A stretch of DNA of 64,000 nucleotides from Streptosporangium album (lineage in GTDB: Bacteria > Actinomycetota > Actinomycetes > Streptosporangiales > Streptosporangiaceae): positions 1,426,001 to 1,490,000 of the forward strand of contig NZ_JACHJU010000001.1 of the NCBI RefSeq assembly GCF_014203795.1. The letters are read 5' to 3'. Numbering within the stretch: position 1 is the first letter of the stretch; each line of letters begins with the position of its first letter. A program made the translations under genes and the position numbers. This document shows, piece after piece, positions 1 through 7,316 of this stretch. The notes under the pieces were generated by a model. That model ran no database searches. It saw only the letters and a program-made list of their open reading frames with translations, and had not been told where the DNA came from.

Positions 1-1769
1 CCGACCGGGAGGCAATAGTCGAGATCTCCCTCGGGGCCGGGGCCTGTCGTGCCGTAGAGATCCACGTGCTCCAGCACGACGACCGGGTCCTGGCAGCGCA
101 GCGCGCTGTTCATCAGCCCCACGTAGTCGTACGGTGTCGAAGGGGCGACGATCCGCCACCCGGGCGCGGTGGCGAAGATTCCGGCCGGGTCCATCGAGTG
201 CTGCGAGCCGTACCCGGTGCCCATGGCGACCTTGCTGCGCAGCACGAACGGCACCGCGCCGGTGCCGCCGAACATGTGCCTGGCTTTGCCGATCTGGTTG
301 AAGAGCTGGTCGGCCGCCACCCACATGAAGTCGGCGTACATGAACTCGACCACCGGCTTGAACCGGCCGTCCATGGCGATGCCGCCGCCGAGGCCGGCGA
401 AGGCGTTCTCGCTGATCGGCGTGCCGAGGACACGGTCGGGGTGCGCCTCCTTGAGCCCGCGGGTGGCGCCGTTGGTGCCGCCGTTGAGCCGGTGCACGTC
501 CTCACCCATGACGACGACGGCGGGGTCGGTCTCCATCCTGCGCGCCATGACGGCGGCCACGGCGTCGATGAACTTCTGCTCGTTGAGGGTGCCGGTGCAG
601 GTGAAGCGTGCGTCGGCGAACTCGCTGAGGTCCCCCCGGACGCCGACGTCCGCGAAGGCTGGATCGGGCCACTCCGCGGGCTTGATGCGGCGCTGCCCCG
701 GTTTGCCGCCGGGCAGCGGCTCCAGGAGCACGTCGCCGAGGTCGGCCATGAGCTCACGGGCCCGCCCAGTCGTCGCGGAGATCTCCTCGGCGGTCATGAT
801 GCCCCGCCGCACCATGTGTCCGGAGAGCTGCTTGATCGGGTCGCGGGCGCGCCACCGCCGCTCCTCCTCCTTGCTCCGGTAGCCGAACGCGCTGCCGGGG
901 AAGGGGCCGTTCTGGTGGAAATATCGGTAGACATCCGCCTCGATGACAGCAGGACCGCCGCCGGAGCGCAGGTGGGCCAGGGCCTCGCGCATGGTGAGGT
1001 AGACGGCCAGCGGGTCCATGCCGTCGACCTTCCAGCTCGCGATGCCGAAGCCGGGCCCCCGCGCCGACAACCGCGGCTCGCCAGTGGCCTCTTCGACGCT
1101 GGTCGAGACGGCGTAGCGGTTGTTCTCAACGAAGAAGCAGATGGGCAGCCGCCAGGCGGCGGCGAGGTTGAACGTCTCCAGCGTGGAGCCGATGTTGACC
1201 GCGCCGTCGCCGAAGTACGTCACGGCCACCGCGTCGGTGCCGGCCTGCCGGTGCGCCCACGCGGACCCGGCGGCCAGCGGCACGCCACCGCCAACGATTG
1301 CGTTGGTGCCGATCGCTCCGGCCTCGATCCACTGCAGGTGCATGGATCCGCCGCGGCCGTGGCTGAAGCCGCGGTCCAGGCCGCAGATCTCGGCCAGGCT
1401 CTTCAGCAGGACGGCACGCACCTCGTCGGAGAACGGCCGCCGGGGGTCGATCCCCTTCGGCTCGACATGCCCGAGCACCTTGGCCAGGAACTGGTGGTGC
1501 CCCCGGTGTGAGCCGTTGACGGTGTCCTGGCTGGTGAGGGGAAGGATGGAACCGACGGCCCCGCCCTCCTGACCGATGCTGGAGTGCGCCGGCCCGTGGA
1601 CCAGCCCCGCCTTGGCCAGGTCGAGCACATACTCCTCGAATGTCCTGATCAGGACCAGCTGGCTGAACATGGCGGTGAGCAGGGACGGGGCGGCGGCGTC
1701 CCAATCGGATTCGGTGGCGACGACCTCCACCCACGGCGCCGCAGGTTCGAGCCGGTGCTGCTCTGTCAT
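1..1769 (-). CDS. Fused E1alpha-E1beta thiamine-diphosphate 2-oxoacid dehydrogenase (partial, 3' end off window)
   Basis: 589 codons are present and the C-terminus lies beyond base 1. Residues ~30-360 are an E1alpha domain with the ThDP motif beginning GDGAVNIG and the following N-rich segment. From ~385 an E1beta domain starts (VVMGEDVHRLNGG, then ISENAFAGLGGGIAMDG). Branched-chain and acetoin-type dehydrogenases usually encode these as two proteins; here they are one chain. The start ATG at 1769 has GGAGAG 5-6 nt upstream. The 14-bp palindrome at 1781-1794 sits just upstream and matches sites near the LacI gene at 11.4 kb. The fold and cofactor are clear. The 2-oxoacid substrate cannot be told, and no E2 or E3 gene is in view. 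Oxidative decarboxylation with an unlinked E2 is the likely role. Confidence 0.88.
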   Translation of the reverse strand, partial: MTEQHRLEPAAPWVEVVATESDWDAAAPSLLTAMFSQLVLIRTFEEYVLDLAKAGLVHGPAHSSIGQEGGAVGSILPLTSQDTVNGSHRGHHQFLAKVLGHVEPKGIDPRRPFSDEVRAVLLKSLAEICGLDRGFSHGRGGSMHLQWIEAGAIGTNAIVGGGVPLAAGSAWAHRQAGTDAVAVTYFGDGAVNIGSTLETFNLAAAWRLPICFFVENNRYAVSTSVEEATGEPRLSARGPGFGIASWKVDGMDPLAVYLTMREALAHLRSGGGPAVIEADVYRYFHQNGPFPGSAFGYRSKEEERRWRARDPIKQLSGHMVRRGIMTAEEISATTGRARELMADLGDVLLEPLPGGKPGQRRIKPAEWPDPAFADVGVRGDLSEFADARFTCTGTLNEQKFIDAVAAVMARRMETDPAVVVMGEDVHRLNGGTNGATRGLKEAHPDRVLGTPISENAFAGLGGGIAMDGRFKPVVEFMYADFMWVAADQLFNQIGKARHMFGGTGAVPFVLRSKVAMGTGYGSQHSMDPAGIFATAPGWRIVAPSTPYDYVGLMNSALRCQDPVVVLEHVDLYGTTGPGPEGDLDYCLPV

Positions 1770-1780
1770 GAGCCTCTCCA

Positions 1781-1794
1781 TGCAATCGATTGCA
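1781..1794. promoter_or_regulatory. LacI-type operator (perfect 14-bp palindrome) of the E1 gene
   Basis: TGCAATCGATTGCA is a perfect dyad 12 bp upstream of the E1 start codon. The GCAATCGATTGC core recurs at 11190-11203 and, with one mismatch, at 11257-11270, on either side of the LacI-family gene start region. A central CG within a 14-bp dyad is typical of LacI-family operators. Binding itself is inferred. Confidence 0.7.
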
Positions 1795-1805
1795 TTAGCG
1801 AGAGC

Positions 1806-1835
1806 TTTACACACAATGGATCCAAAAACTAGGGT
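1806..1835 (+). promoter_or_regulatory. Putative promoter of the VOC-GntR operon
   Basis: TTTACA (1806-1811) and TAGGGT (1830-1835), 18 bp apart, resemble vegetative -35/-10 boxes, ~55 bp upstream of the VOC start. A TGGATCCA dyad falls between the two boxes, so a bound regulator would occlude polymerase. Confidence 0.45.
1815..1827. promoter_or_regulatory. Putative GntR operator 1
   Basis: AATGGATCCAAAA is a TGGATCCA dyad centred at 1820/1821 inside the candidate promoter spacer. The second site is centred 52 bp away, about five helical turns. FadR/FCD-type GntR proteins commonly bind short AT-flanked dyads of this form. Assignment to the adjacent GntR gene is inferred. Confidence 0.5.
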
Positions 1836-1866
1836 AGGCGGCGTAATGATCGCCCAACCGAGGCGG

Positions 1867-1878
1867 TTTGGATCCAAT
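1867..1878. promoter_or_regulatory. Putative GntR operator 2
   Basis: TTTGGATCCAAT, a near-perfect dyad overlapping the leader just upstream of the VOC ribosome binding site. It pairs with the site at 1815-1827 on the same helical face. Confidence 0.5.
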
Positions 1879-1890
1879 CTGGAGGACGAG

Positions 1891-2376
1891 ATGCTTCCCG
1901 GACTGGCCAGGCTCGACCACATCGGGTTCACGGTGCCCGATCTCCAAGAGGCCAGGGCGTTCCTCGTGGACGTCCTCGGCTGCGAGTACATGTACACGCT
2001 CGGGCCGTTCCGCCACGACGACGGCGACTGGATGGCCGAGCACCTCAACGTGCACCCTCGCGCGGTGATGCGCGAGCTGCACTTCTTCAGGTGCGGCGGC
2101 CAAGCGGTCTTCGAGGTGTTTGAATACTCCGCCCCCGACCAGGCGACGGCCGTGCCGAGGAACAGCGACGTCGGCGGCCACCACCTCGCGCTGTACGTGG
2201 ACGACCTCGACGAGGCGGTCGCGTACCTGAAGGCCAGGGGCGTCACGGTTCTCGGCGAGCCGACGGCGAGCAAGGGGCCGAGCGAGGGACAGCGCTGGGT
2301 CTACTTCCTGGCGCCGTGGGGCATGCAGTTCGAGCTGGTGTCCTACCCGGGTGGCAAGGCGTTCGACCGGACATGA
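1891..2376 (+). CDS. VOC (glyoxalase/bleomycin-resistance superfamily) protein
   Basis: 161 aa. It begins with a classical VOC half-domain (LDHIGFTVPDLQEARAFLVD) and ends with a second one (GHHLALYVDDLDEAVAYLK, then GMQFELVSYPGG), so it has two betaalphabetabetabeta modules carrying metal-ligand candidates H, E and H/E. The chosen ATG has GGAGG at 1881-1885. The frame stays open further upstream, but that sequence is promoter and operator. Its stop overlaps the ATG of the following GntR gene (ATGA), indicating translational coupling. VOC enzymes include dioxygenases, epimerases and glyoxalases; the exact reaction cannot be assigned. Context suggests a step or accessory role in the neighbouring catabolic pathway. 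Confidence 0.85.
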   Translation: MLPGLARLDHIGFTVPDLQEARAFLVDVLGCEYMYTLGPFRHDDGDWMAEHLNVHPRAVMRELHFFRCGGQAVFEVFEYSAPDQATAVPRNSDVGGHHLALYVDDLDEAVAYLKARGVTVLGEPTASKGPSEGQRWVYFLAPWGMQFELVSYPGGKAFDRT

Positions 2377-3017
2377 GGATGCCGGAGAGCGAGCGCGTGG
2401 CCGACCACTTGCGGGCGGCGATCCTCAGCGGCGAGATCGCCCCTGGCGGCAGGATCCGGCAGGAGGAGGTCGCCGAGCGGTCGGGAGCCAGCCGCCTGCC
2501 GGTGCGCGAGGCGCTGCGCATGCTGGAGGCCGAGGGCCTGGTCGAGCACGAGAGCAACAAGGGCGCCAGGGTACCGAGGCTCGGCGGGCACGAGGTCGAC
2601 GTGATCTACCAGATGCGCGAGCGGCTGGAGCCGCTCGCGCTCGCCGAGAGCATGCCGCACCTGACCGAGGAGGACCTGCTGCGGCTGGAACGAATCCAGG
2701 AGCGGATCGAGCGGGGCCCGGACGTGGAGGGGTTCCTGGCCCTCGACAGGGAGTTCCACCTGCTGACCTACAGCCGCTGCCCGATCGTCCAGCTCTCCTC
2801 GATGGTGGTGCGGCTGTGGAACTCCACGCAGCACTACCGCCGCGCGTACATGCGCCTGACCGGTCCGGGGAGGCGATGGGTGGTGGACGCCGAGCACCGG
2901 CTGATCATCGATGCGCTCGCCAGGCGGGATGCCGTGGACGCCGAGCGGCACCTGAGCGGCCACATCCGCAGGACCCGCGTCGAGCTGTCCAGGCATCCCG
3001 AGCTGTTCACCAGCTGA
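2373..3017 (+). CDS. GntR-family transcriptional regulator (FCD type)
   Basis: 214 aa. The N-terminal winged helix (residues ~5-70) has the GntR signature: VADHLRAAILSGEIAPGG, then SRLPVREALRMLEAEGLV. The C-terminal ~140 residues are helical with spaced D/H residues (REFHLLTY, DAEHRLIIDAL, HLSGHIRRTR), as in FCD ligand domains that bind metal and carboxylates. Start ATG 2373 overlaps the VOC stop. Two TGGATCCA dyads upstream of the operon suggest autoregulation. Its 3' end overlaps the convergent aldehyde dehydrogenase gene by 11 bp. It probably senses a carboxylate intermediate of the locus. Confidence 0.9.
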   Translation: MRMPESERVADHLRAAILSGEIAPGGRIRQEEVAERSGASRLPVREALRMLEAEGLVEHESNKGARVPRLGGHEVDVIYQMRERLEPLALAESMPHLTEEDLLRLERIQERIERGPDVEGFLALDREFHLLTYSRCPIVQLSSMVVRLWNSTQHYRRAYMRLTGPGRRWVVDAEHRLIIDALARRDAVDAERHLSGHIRRTRVELSRHPELFTS

Positions 3018-4422
3018 CGGCGACGTACTTGGCCTCCAGGTAGTCCAGCATGCCCTCGTGGCCGCCCTCCCGGCCCAAGCCGCTCTGCTTCACCCCGCCG
3101 AACGGCGCGGCCGGGTCGCTGACCAGCCCGCGGTTGAGCCCGATCATCCCGGACTCGATCCGCTCGCTGACCCGCAGGCCGCGTGCCAGGTCGCCGGTGT
3201 AGACGTAGGCGACCAGGCCGTACTCGGTGTCGTTGGCCAGCCGTACCGCGTCGTCCTCGCCGTCGAAGACGACGATCGGCGCGACGGGTCCGAAGATCTC
3301 CTCGCGCAGGATCGGCGCCTCGGGCTGAACGTTCACCAGCACGGTGGGGTCGTAGAAGAAGCCGGCCCGGTCGGGACGCTCCCCGCCGATGATCGCCTTC
3401 GCTCCGCCGGAGACCGCGCCGCGCACCAGGCTGTCGACCTTGTCCACGGCCTCCAGGTTCACCAGCGGGCCCACCTGCGTGGTTTCCTCGGTGCCGGGGC
3501 CGACCACCAGGTTCGACATCCGTTCGGCCAGCCGCCTGCTGAACTCCTCGGCCACCGGCGCCTCGACGTAGAACCGGTTGGCGGCGGTGCACGCCTCGCC
3601 TGCGTTGCGCATCTTCGCCACCATCGCGCCCTCGACCGCGGCGTCGAGGTCGGCGTCGGCGAACACGACGAACGGCGCGTTGCCGCCCAGCTCCATCGAG
3701 GTGTTGACCACCTGGTCGGCGGCCTCGCGCAGCAGCAGCCGCCCCACCTCGGTGGAGCCGGTGAAGGAGAGCTTGCGCACGCGCGGGTCGTGCAGCATCG
3801 CCGAGACGACCGCGCCGGAGCGCCGTGCGGGCAGCACGTTGACCACCCCGGCGGGCACGCCCGCCTCGTGCAGGAGCTCGGCCATGGCCAGCGCGGTGAG
3901 CGGGGTGTCGCTGGCCGGTTTGAGCAGCATCGTGCACCCGGCGGCCAGGGCCGGGCCGATCTTCCTGGTCGCCATGGCTGCGGGGAAGTTCCATGGCGTG
4001 ACCAGCACGCACACGCCGACCGGCTGATACTGCACGAGGATCCGGTTGGCGCCCGAGGGCGCGGTGGTCAGCGACCCGGCGCCCCTGACGGCCTCCTCGG
4101 AATACCAACGGAAGAACTCCGCCGCGTACGCCACCTCGCCCCGGGCGTCCGGCATCGCCTTGCCGTTCTCCAGCGAGATCAGCCTGGCCAGCTCCTCGGC
4201 CCGCTCGGTCATCAGCTCGAACGCCCTGCGCAGGATCTCCGCCCGCGCGCGCGGCGGAGTGGCGGCCCAGGGTGCGGCCGCTCGCGATGCGGCGTCCACG
4301 GCGCTGATCGCGTCCGCCACGGTGCCGTCCGCGACCGAGGCGATGACCTCGCCCGTGGCCGGGTTCAGCACGTCGAAGCGACCCCCGTCGCTCGCCTCGG
4401 CCACATTGCCGTCGATGAACAT
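3007..4422 (-). CDS. NAD(P)+-dependent aldehyde dehydrogenase, succinate-semialdehyde-dehydrogenase-like
   Basis: 471 aa, normal length for the family. It has the glutamate motif MELGGNAPFVVF (~residue 245), the catalytic cysteine in NAGEACTAANRF (~280), a coenzyme-binding FTGSTEVGR segment, and EEIFGPVAPIVVF near the C-terminus. Overall it resembles GabD/SSADH-type enzymes, but substrate cannot be fixed from sequence. It is the last gene of the transporter operon. Its ATG is 10 bp after the M24 gene stop and is preceded by GAAAGG. It would oxidise an aldehyde made by the pathway to the acid. Confidence 0.9.
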   Translation of the reverse strand: MFIDGNVAEASDGGRFDVLNPATGEVIASVADGTVADAISAVDAASRAAAPWAATPPRARAEILRRAFELMTERAEELARLISLENGKAMPDARGEVAYAAEFFRWYSEEAVRGAGSLTTAPSGANRILVQYQPVGVCVLVTPWNFPAAMATRKIGPALAAGCTMLLKPASDTPLTALAMAELLHEAGVPAGVVNVLPARRSGAVVSAMLHDPRVRKLSFTGSTEVGRLLLREAADQVVNTSMELGGNAPFVVFADADLDAAVEGAMVAKMRNAGEACTAANRFYVEAPVAEEFSRRLAERMSNLVVGPGTEETTQVGPLVNLEAVDKVDSLVRGAVSGGAKAIIGGERPDRAGFFYDPTVLVNVQPEAPILREEIFGPVAPIVVFDGEDDAVRLANDTEYGLVAYVYTGDLARGLRVSERIESGMIGLNRGLVSDPAAPFGGVKQSGLGREGGHEGMLDYLEAKYVAVSW

Positions 4423-4432
4423 GGCACGCCTT

Positions 4433-5671
4433 TCAGTAGGGGTTGGCGACGACCAGGTCCTGGGCCGGGAAGAGGGTGAGCAGGCGGGCGCCGTCCTCGG
4501 TGACGACGACCTCCTCCTCGATCCTGGCCGCGGAGAACCCGTCGCTCGCCGGGCAGTAGGTCTCCAGCGCGAACACCATCCCCGGCTGGAGCTCGATCGG
4601 CTCCCGCATGCTGTTGAGCCGGGAGATGATCGGCCGCTCATGCAGCCCGAGCCCGAGCCCGTGGCCGAACTGCAGCCCGAAGGCCGCCATCTCATTGTCG
4701 AACCCGAACTCGGTGGCCTCGGGCCAGACGGCGGCCACCTGGTCGGTGCCCACGCCAGGCTTGATCATGGCGATGGACGCGTCCATCCACTCGCGCGCTC
4801 TGGCGTACGCCTCGCGCTGGCTCGGCGTCGCGCTGCCCACGGCGAACGTGCGGTAGTAGCAGGTCCGGTAGCCGTTGTAGGAGTGGATGATGTCGAAGAA
4901 CGCCTGGTCGCCGGGGCGGATCAGGCGGTCGGAGAAGTTGTGCGGGTGCGGGTTGCACCGTTCGCCGCTGACCGCGTTGACCGCCTCGACCTGGTCGGAG
5001 CCCATCTCGTAGAGCCGCTTGGCGGCCAGGGCGACGATGTCGTTTTCCCTGATCCCCGGCTTGAGCGCCTCGACGATGTCCTGGTAGACGCCGTCGACCA
5101 TGGCGGCGGCCTGCGTGAGCAGCATGATCTCGTCGGCGGACTTGATCTGCCGGGCGTCCAGCATGAACTGCTGGGCGTCCACGACACGAAGGCCCTGGCG
5201 TTCCATCTCGAACAGGAACGGCGGCTCGACCAGGTCCACGCCGACCGGCTCGCCCGCCACTCCCGCGTCCTCCAGCAGGCCCTTGATCTGGCGGACAGCC
5301 TCTTCCATCAGCCCGGCACTCGGCGCGATCGCGCCGCGCAGGCCGAGCATGCCCGCGCGGCAGTCGGCCGGATCGAGCCACGGGCTGTGTAGCTGGTGGT
5401 GCCGCGCGGCGGAGCCGAAGTCCCACAGCATCGGCGAGCCGCCCCTGGTGAGCAGGGCGTACCTGGTCATCTTGTCGCCGAGCGCGCCGCCGATCCAGGT
5501 CTGGGTGGTGTAGCGGATGTTGTAGAAGTCGAAGAGCAGGAACGCGCCGCATTCGCTGGCCTCCAGTGCCGCCTTGGCCCTGGCCAGCCGGTACGCGCGC
5601 AGCCGGTCGAAGTTCACCCGCTCCTCGTAGTCGACGCCCATGTGCCCGGGCGCGGGCAGCGGAGTGGTCAC
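4433..5671 (-). CDS. M24-family (aminopeptidase P/creatinase-like) protein
   Basis: 412 aa with an N-terminal creatinase_N-like domain (RLARAKAALEASECGAFLLF, residues ~17-140) and a C-terminal pita-bread domain. Retained metal-site residues are the first Asp in FFDIIHSYNGY, His in FGHGLGLGLHE, and Glu in ALETY and IEEEVVV. The second Asp, usually in an SDxTRT motif, is replaced in TCYYRTF, so the canonical dimetal site is incomplete, as in creatinases. The N-terminus recalls the DddP-like M24 group from memory, but the DddP Asp pattern is absent. GTG 5671 overlaps the upstream stop (GTGA). Probably a C-N or related lyase/hydrolase rather than a true peptidase. Confidence 0.82.
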   Translation of the reverse strand: MTTPLPAPGHMGVDYEERVNFDRLRAYRLARAKAALEASECGAFLLFDFYNIRYTTQTWIGGALGDKMTRYALLTRGGSPMLWDFGSAARHHQLHSPWLDPADCRAGMLGLRGAIAPSAGLMEEAVRQIKGLLEDAGVAGEPVGVDLVEPPFLFEMERQGLRVVDAQQFMLDARQIKSADEIMLLTQAAAMVDGVYQDIVEALKPGIRENDIVALAAKRLYEMGSDQVEAVNAVSGERCNPHPHNFSDRLIRPGDQAFFDIIHSYNGYRTCYYRTFAVGSATPSQREAYARAREWMDASIAMIKPGVGTDQVAAVWPEATEFGFDNEMAAFGLQFGHGLGLGLHERPIISRLNSMREPIELQPGMVFALETYCPASDGFSAARIEEEVVVTEDGARLLTLFPAQDLVVANPY

Positions 5672-6600
5672 GAGCGGACCAGCCCGTCGTCGACGGTGAC
5701 GTTCTCGGGTTCGAGCTTCAACCCCGACGCCTCCGCCTGCAGGTCGAGCAGGACGGCGAAGTCCTCGTCCACCCGGCCGCTGCCGACGCACGTCCGCACG
5801 AGGTCCGCCGCCGACTCCGTGACCGGCATGGGCACGCCGAGCCGGTGCGCCGCGGCCAGCCCCAGGTCGAAGTCCTTGAGCAGCAGGACGGGCGTGAACG
5901 TCGGGGTGTAGTCGAGGTTCACGAACGCGGGCGTCTTGTAGCGGGTGAAGACCGAGCCCATGACGCTGTTGTTGAGGAAGTCGAGGAAGGCGTGGCGCGG
6001 CACCCCGCCCTTCTCGGCCAGCACGGTGATCTCGGCCAGGCACTGAGTGACCACGCCGAGCATCAGGTTGTGCGCGATCTTCACCAGACGAGCCGTCTCG
6101 CCCTCGCCGACGTACGTCACCGACCTGCCGATGAGCTTCAGCAGGGGAGCCACCTGGTCATAGGTCTCTCGGGGCCCCGAGGCGACCAGGCTCAGCCCGC
6201 CGGACTCGACGACCTTGGCGTTCCCGCTGACGGGAGCCGCCAGGAAGCCGACGTGGTGCCGCTCGCACAGGTCCCGCATCGTCTCCGACGACTCGGGAGA
6301 GACCGTGGAGCAGTCGACGACGACGCCGGGGAGCCGGTCCGCCCCGTCCAGGAGCGCGCGCAGCACCTCCTCCAGGTCGGCGGAGGTGGAGACCATGGTG
6401 AACACCACATCCCTGTCACGCAGGTCCGCGATCGTCTCGCACACCTCCGCGCCGTGCTTCTTGAGCGGCTCGGCCTTGGCCGCGGTACGGTTCCAGGCGG
6501 TCAGGTCCATACCCGCCTTGGCGAGCCGCCCCGCCATCGCCAGGCCCATGCGGCCGGTGCCGATCCAGCCGATCCTCGTGTCGGTCATGCGCTTGGTCAT
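5668..6600 (-). CDS. NAD(P)-dependent beta-hydroxyacid dehydrogenase (3-hydroxyisobutyrate dehydrogenase family)
   Basis: 310 aa. The Rossmann motif is IGWIGTGRMGLAMAGRLAKAG at residues ~9-28, then DCSTVSP, the substrate-loop APVSGNAK, and the catalytic Lys in VKIAHNLMLG (~residue 175). This is the standard two-domain layout and length. ATG 6600 overlaps the LivF stop (ATGA). A second ATG at 6588 is possible. It likely interconverts a 3-hydroxyacid and a semialdehyde; the aldehyde dehydrogenase downstream could take the semialdehyde. Substrate unknown. Confidence 0.88.
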   Translation of the reverse strand: MTKRMTDTRIGWIGTGRMGLAMAGRLAKAGMDLTAWNRTAAKAEPLKKHGAEVCETIADLRDRDVVFTMVSTSADLEEVLRALLDGADRLPGVVVDCSTVSPESSETMRDLCERHHVGFLAAPVSGNAKVVESGGLSLVASGPRETYDQVAPLLKLIGRSVTYVGEGETARLVKIAHNLMLGVVTQCLAEITVLAEKGGVPRHAFLDFLNNSVMGSVFTRYKTPAFVNLDYTPTFTPVLLLKDFDLGLAAAHRLGVPMPVTESAADLVRTCVGSGRVDEDFAVLLDLQAEASGLKLEPENVTVDDGLVRS

Positions 6601-7316
6601 GTGGTCGGTTCCTTTCCGAGATAGAGAGATGCGATCTCCGGATGGTTCTTGATCTCGGCGGCGGTGCCGGTCAGGCGGACCCTGCCGCCCTCCATCACCA
6701 CGCCGTGCGTGGCAAGGCCGAGGCCCAGCCGTACGTTCTGCTCGACCAGCAGCACGGTGACGCCGTCGCGGTTTAGCTCGTTGATCAGGTCGGCGACACC
6801 CGCCAGGCTGCGCGGGTCGAGTCCCAGGGACGGCTCGTCCAGCAGGATCATCCCGGGGTCGAGCATGAGGCAGCGGGCGATCTCCACCATCCGCCGCTGG
6901 CCGCCGCTGAGGTTGCCCGCGCTGTCGTTCGCCCGCTCCGCCACCAGCGGGACCCGCGCCCTGACCAAGTCCAGCCGCTCGCGCAGCAGCTTTCGGTCGC
7001 GGCGGATCAGGTAGCCGCCCATCAGCACGTTCTCCTGCACCGACATGGCGGGGAACAGCGCGTGAGACTGCGGCACCTGGGTGATGCCGCGGCGCAGGAT
7101 CTCCTCGGCGCTGCGGCCGGCGATCGGCCCGCCGTCCACGGTGATCTCGCCCTCGGTGGGCGTGAGCAGCCCGCTGATGACGCGCAGGACGGTCGACTTG
7201 CCCGCGCCGTTGGGCCCGACGATGCAGGTGATGGTCTGCCTGGCACACTCCAGGTCGACCCCGTGCAGGACGCGGCCGCCGCCGTACCCCGCGACGACTC
7301 TCTTCATCGTGAGCAT
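6597..7316 (-). CDS. livF: Branched-chain amino-acid-type (HAAT) ABC transporter ATP-binding protein LivF
   Basis: 239 aa. Walker A is GPNGAGKST (~residue 35), the signature is LSGGQRRMVEIAR, Walker B is MILLDEPSLGL, and the H-loop position carries Q in LLVEQNVRLGL, as in LivF proteins. Start ATG 7316 lies directly against the TAG of the LivM-LivG gene (7317-7319). It is the second ATPase of the importer encoded by this operon. Confidence 0.92.
   Translation of the reverse strand: MLTMKRVVAGYGGGRVLHGVDLECARQTITCIVGPNGAGKSTVLRVISGLLTPTEGEITVDGGPIAGRSAEEILRRGITQVPQSHALFPAMSVQENVLMGGYLIRRDRKLLRERLDLVRARVPLVAERANDSAGNLSGGQRRMVEIARCLMLDPGMILLDEPSLGLDPRSLAGVADLINELNRDGVTVLLVEQNVRLGLGLATHGVVMEGGRVRLTGTAAEIKNHPEIASLYLGKEPTT

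Noticed and set aside
66-1511. Long open frame antisense to the E1 gene
   Set aside because: High-GC shadow; composition is Arg/Gly/Ala/His-rich with no domain, and the minus strand encodes a clear dehydrogenase.
4433-5671. M24 protein as a DMSP lyase (DddP)
   Set aside because: The N-terminus is reminiscent, but the DddP metal Asp pattern is not present, so the assignment is not supported.
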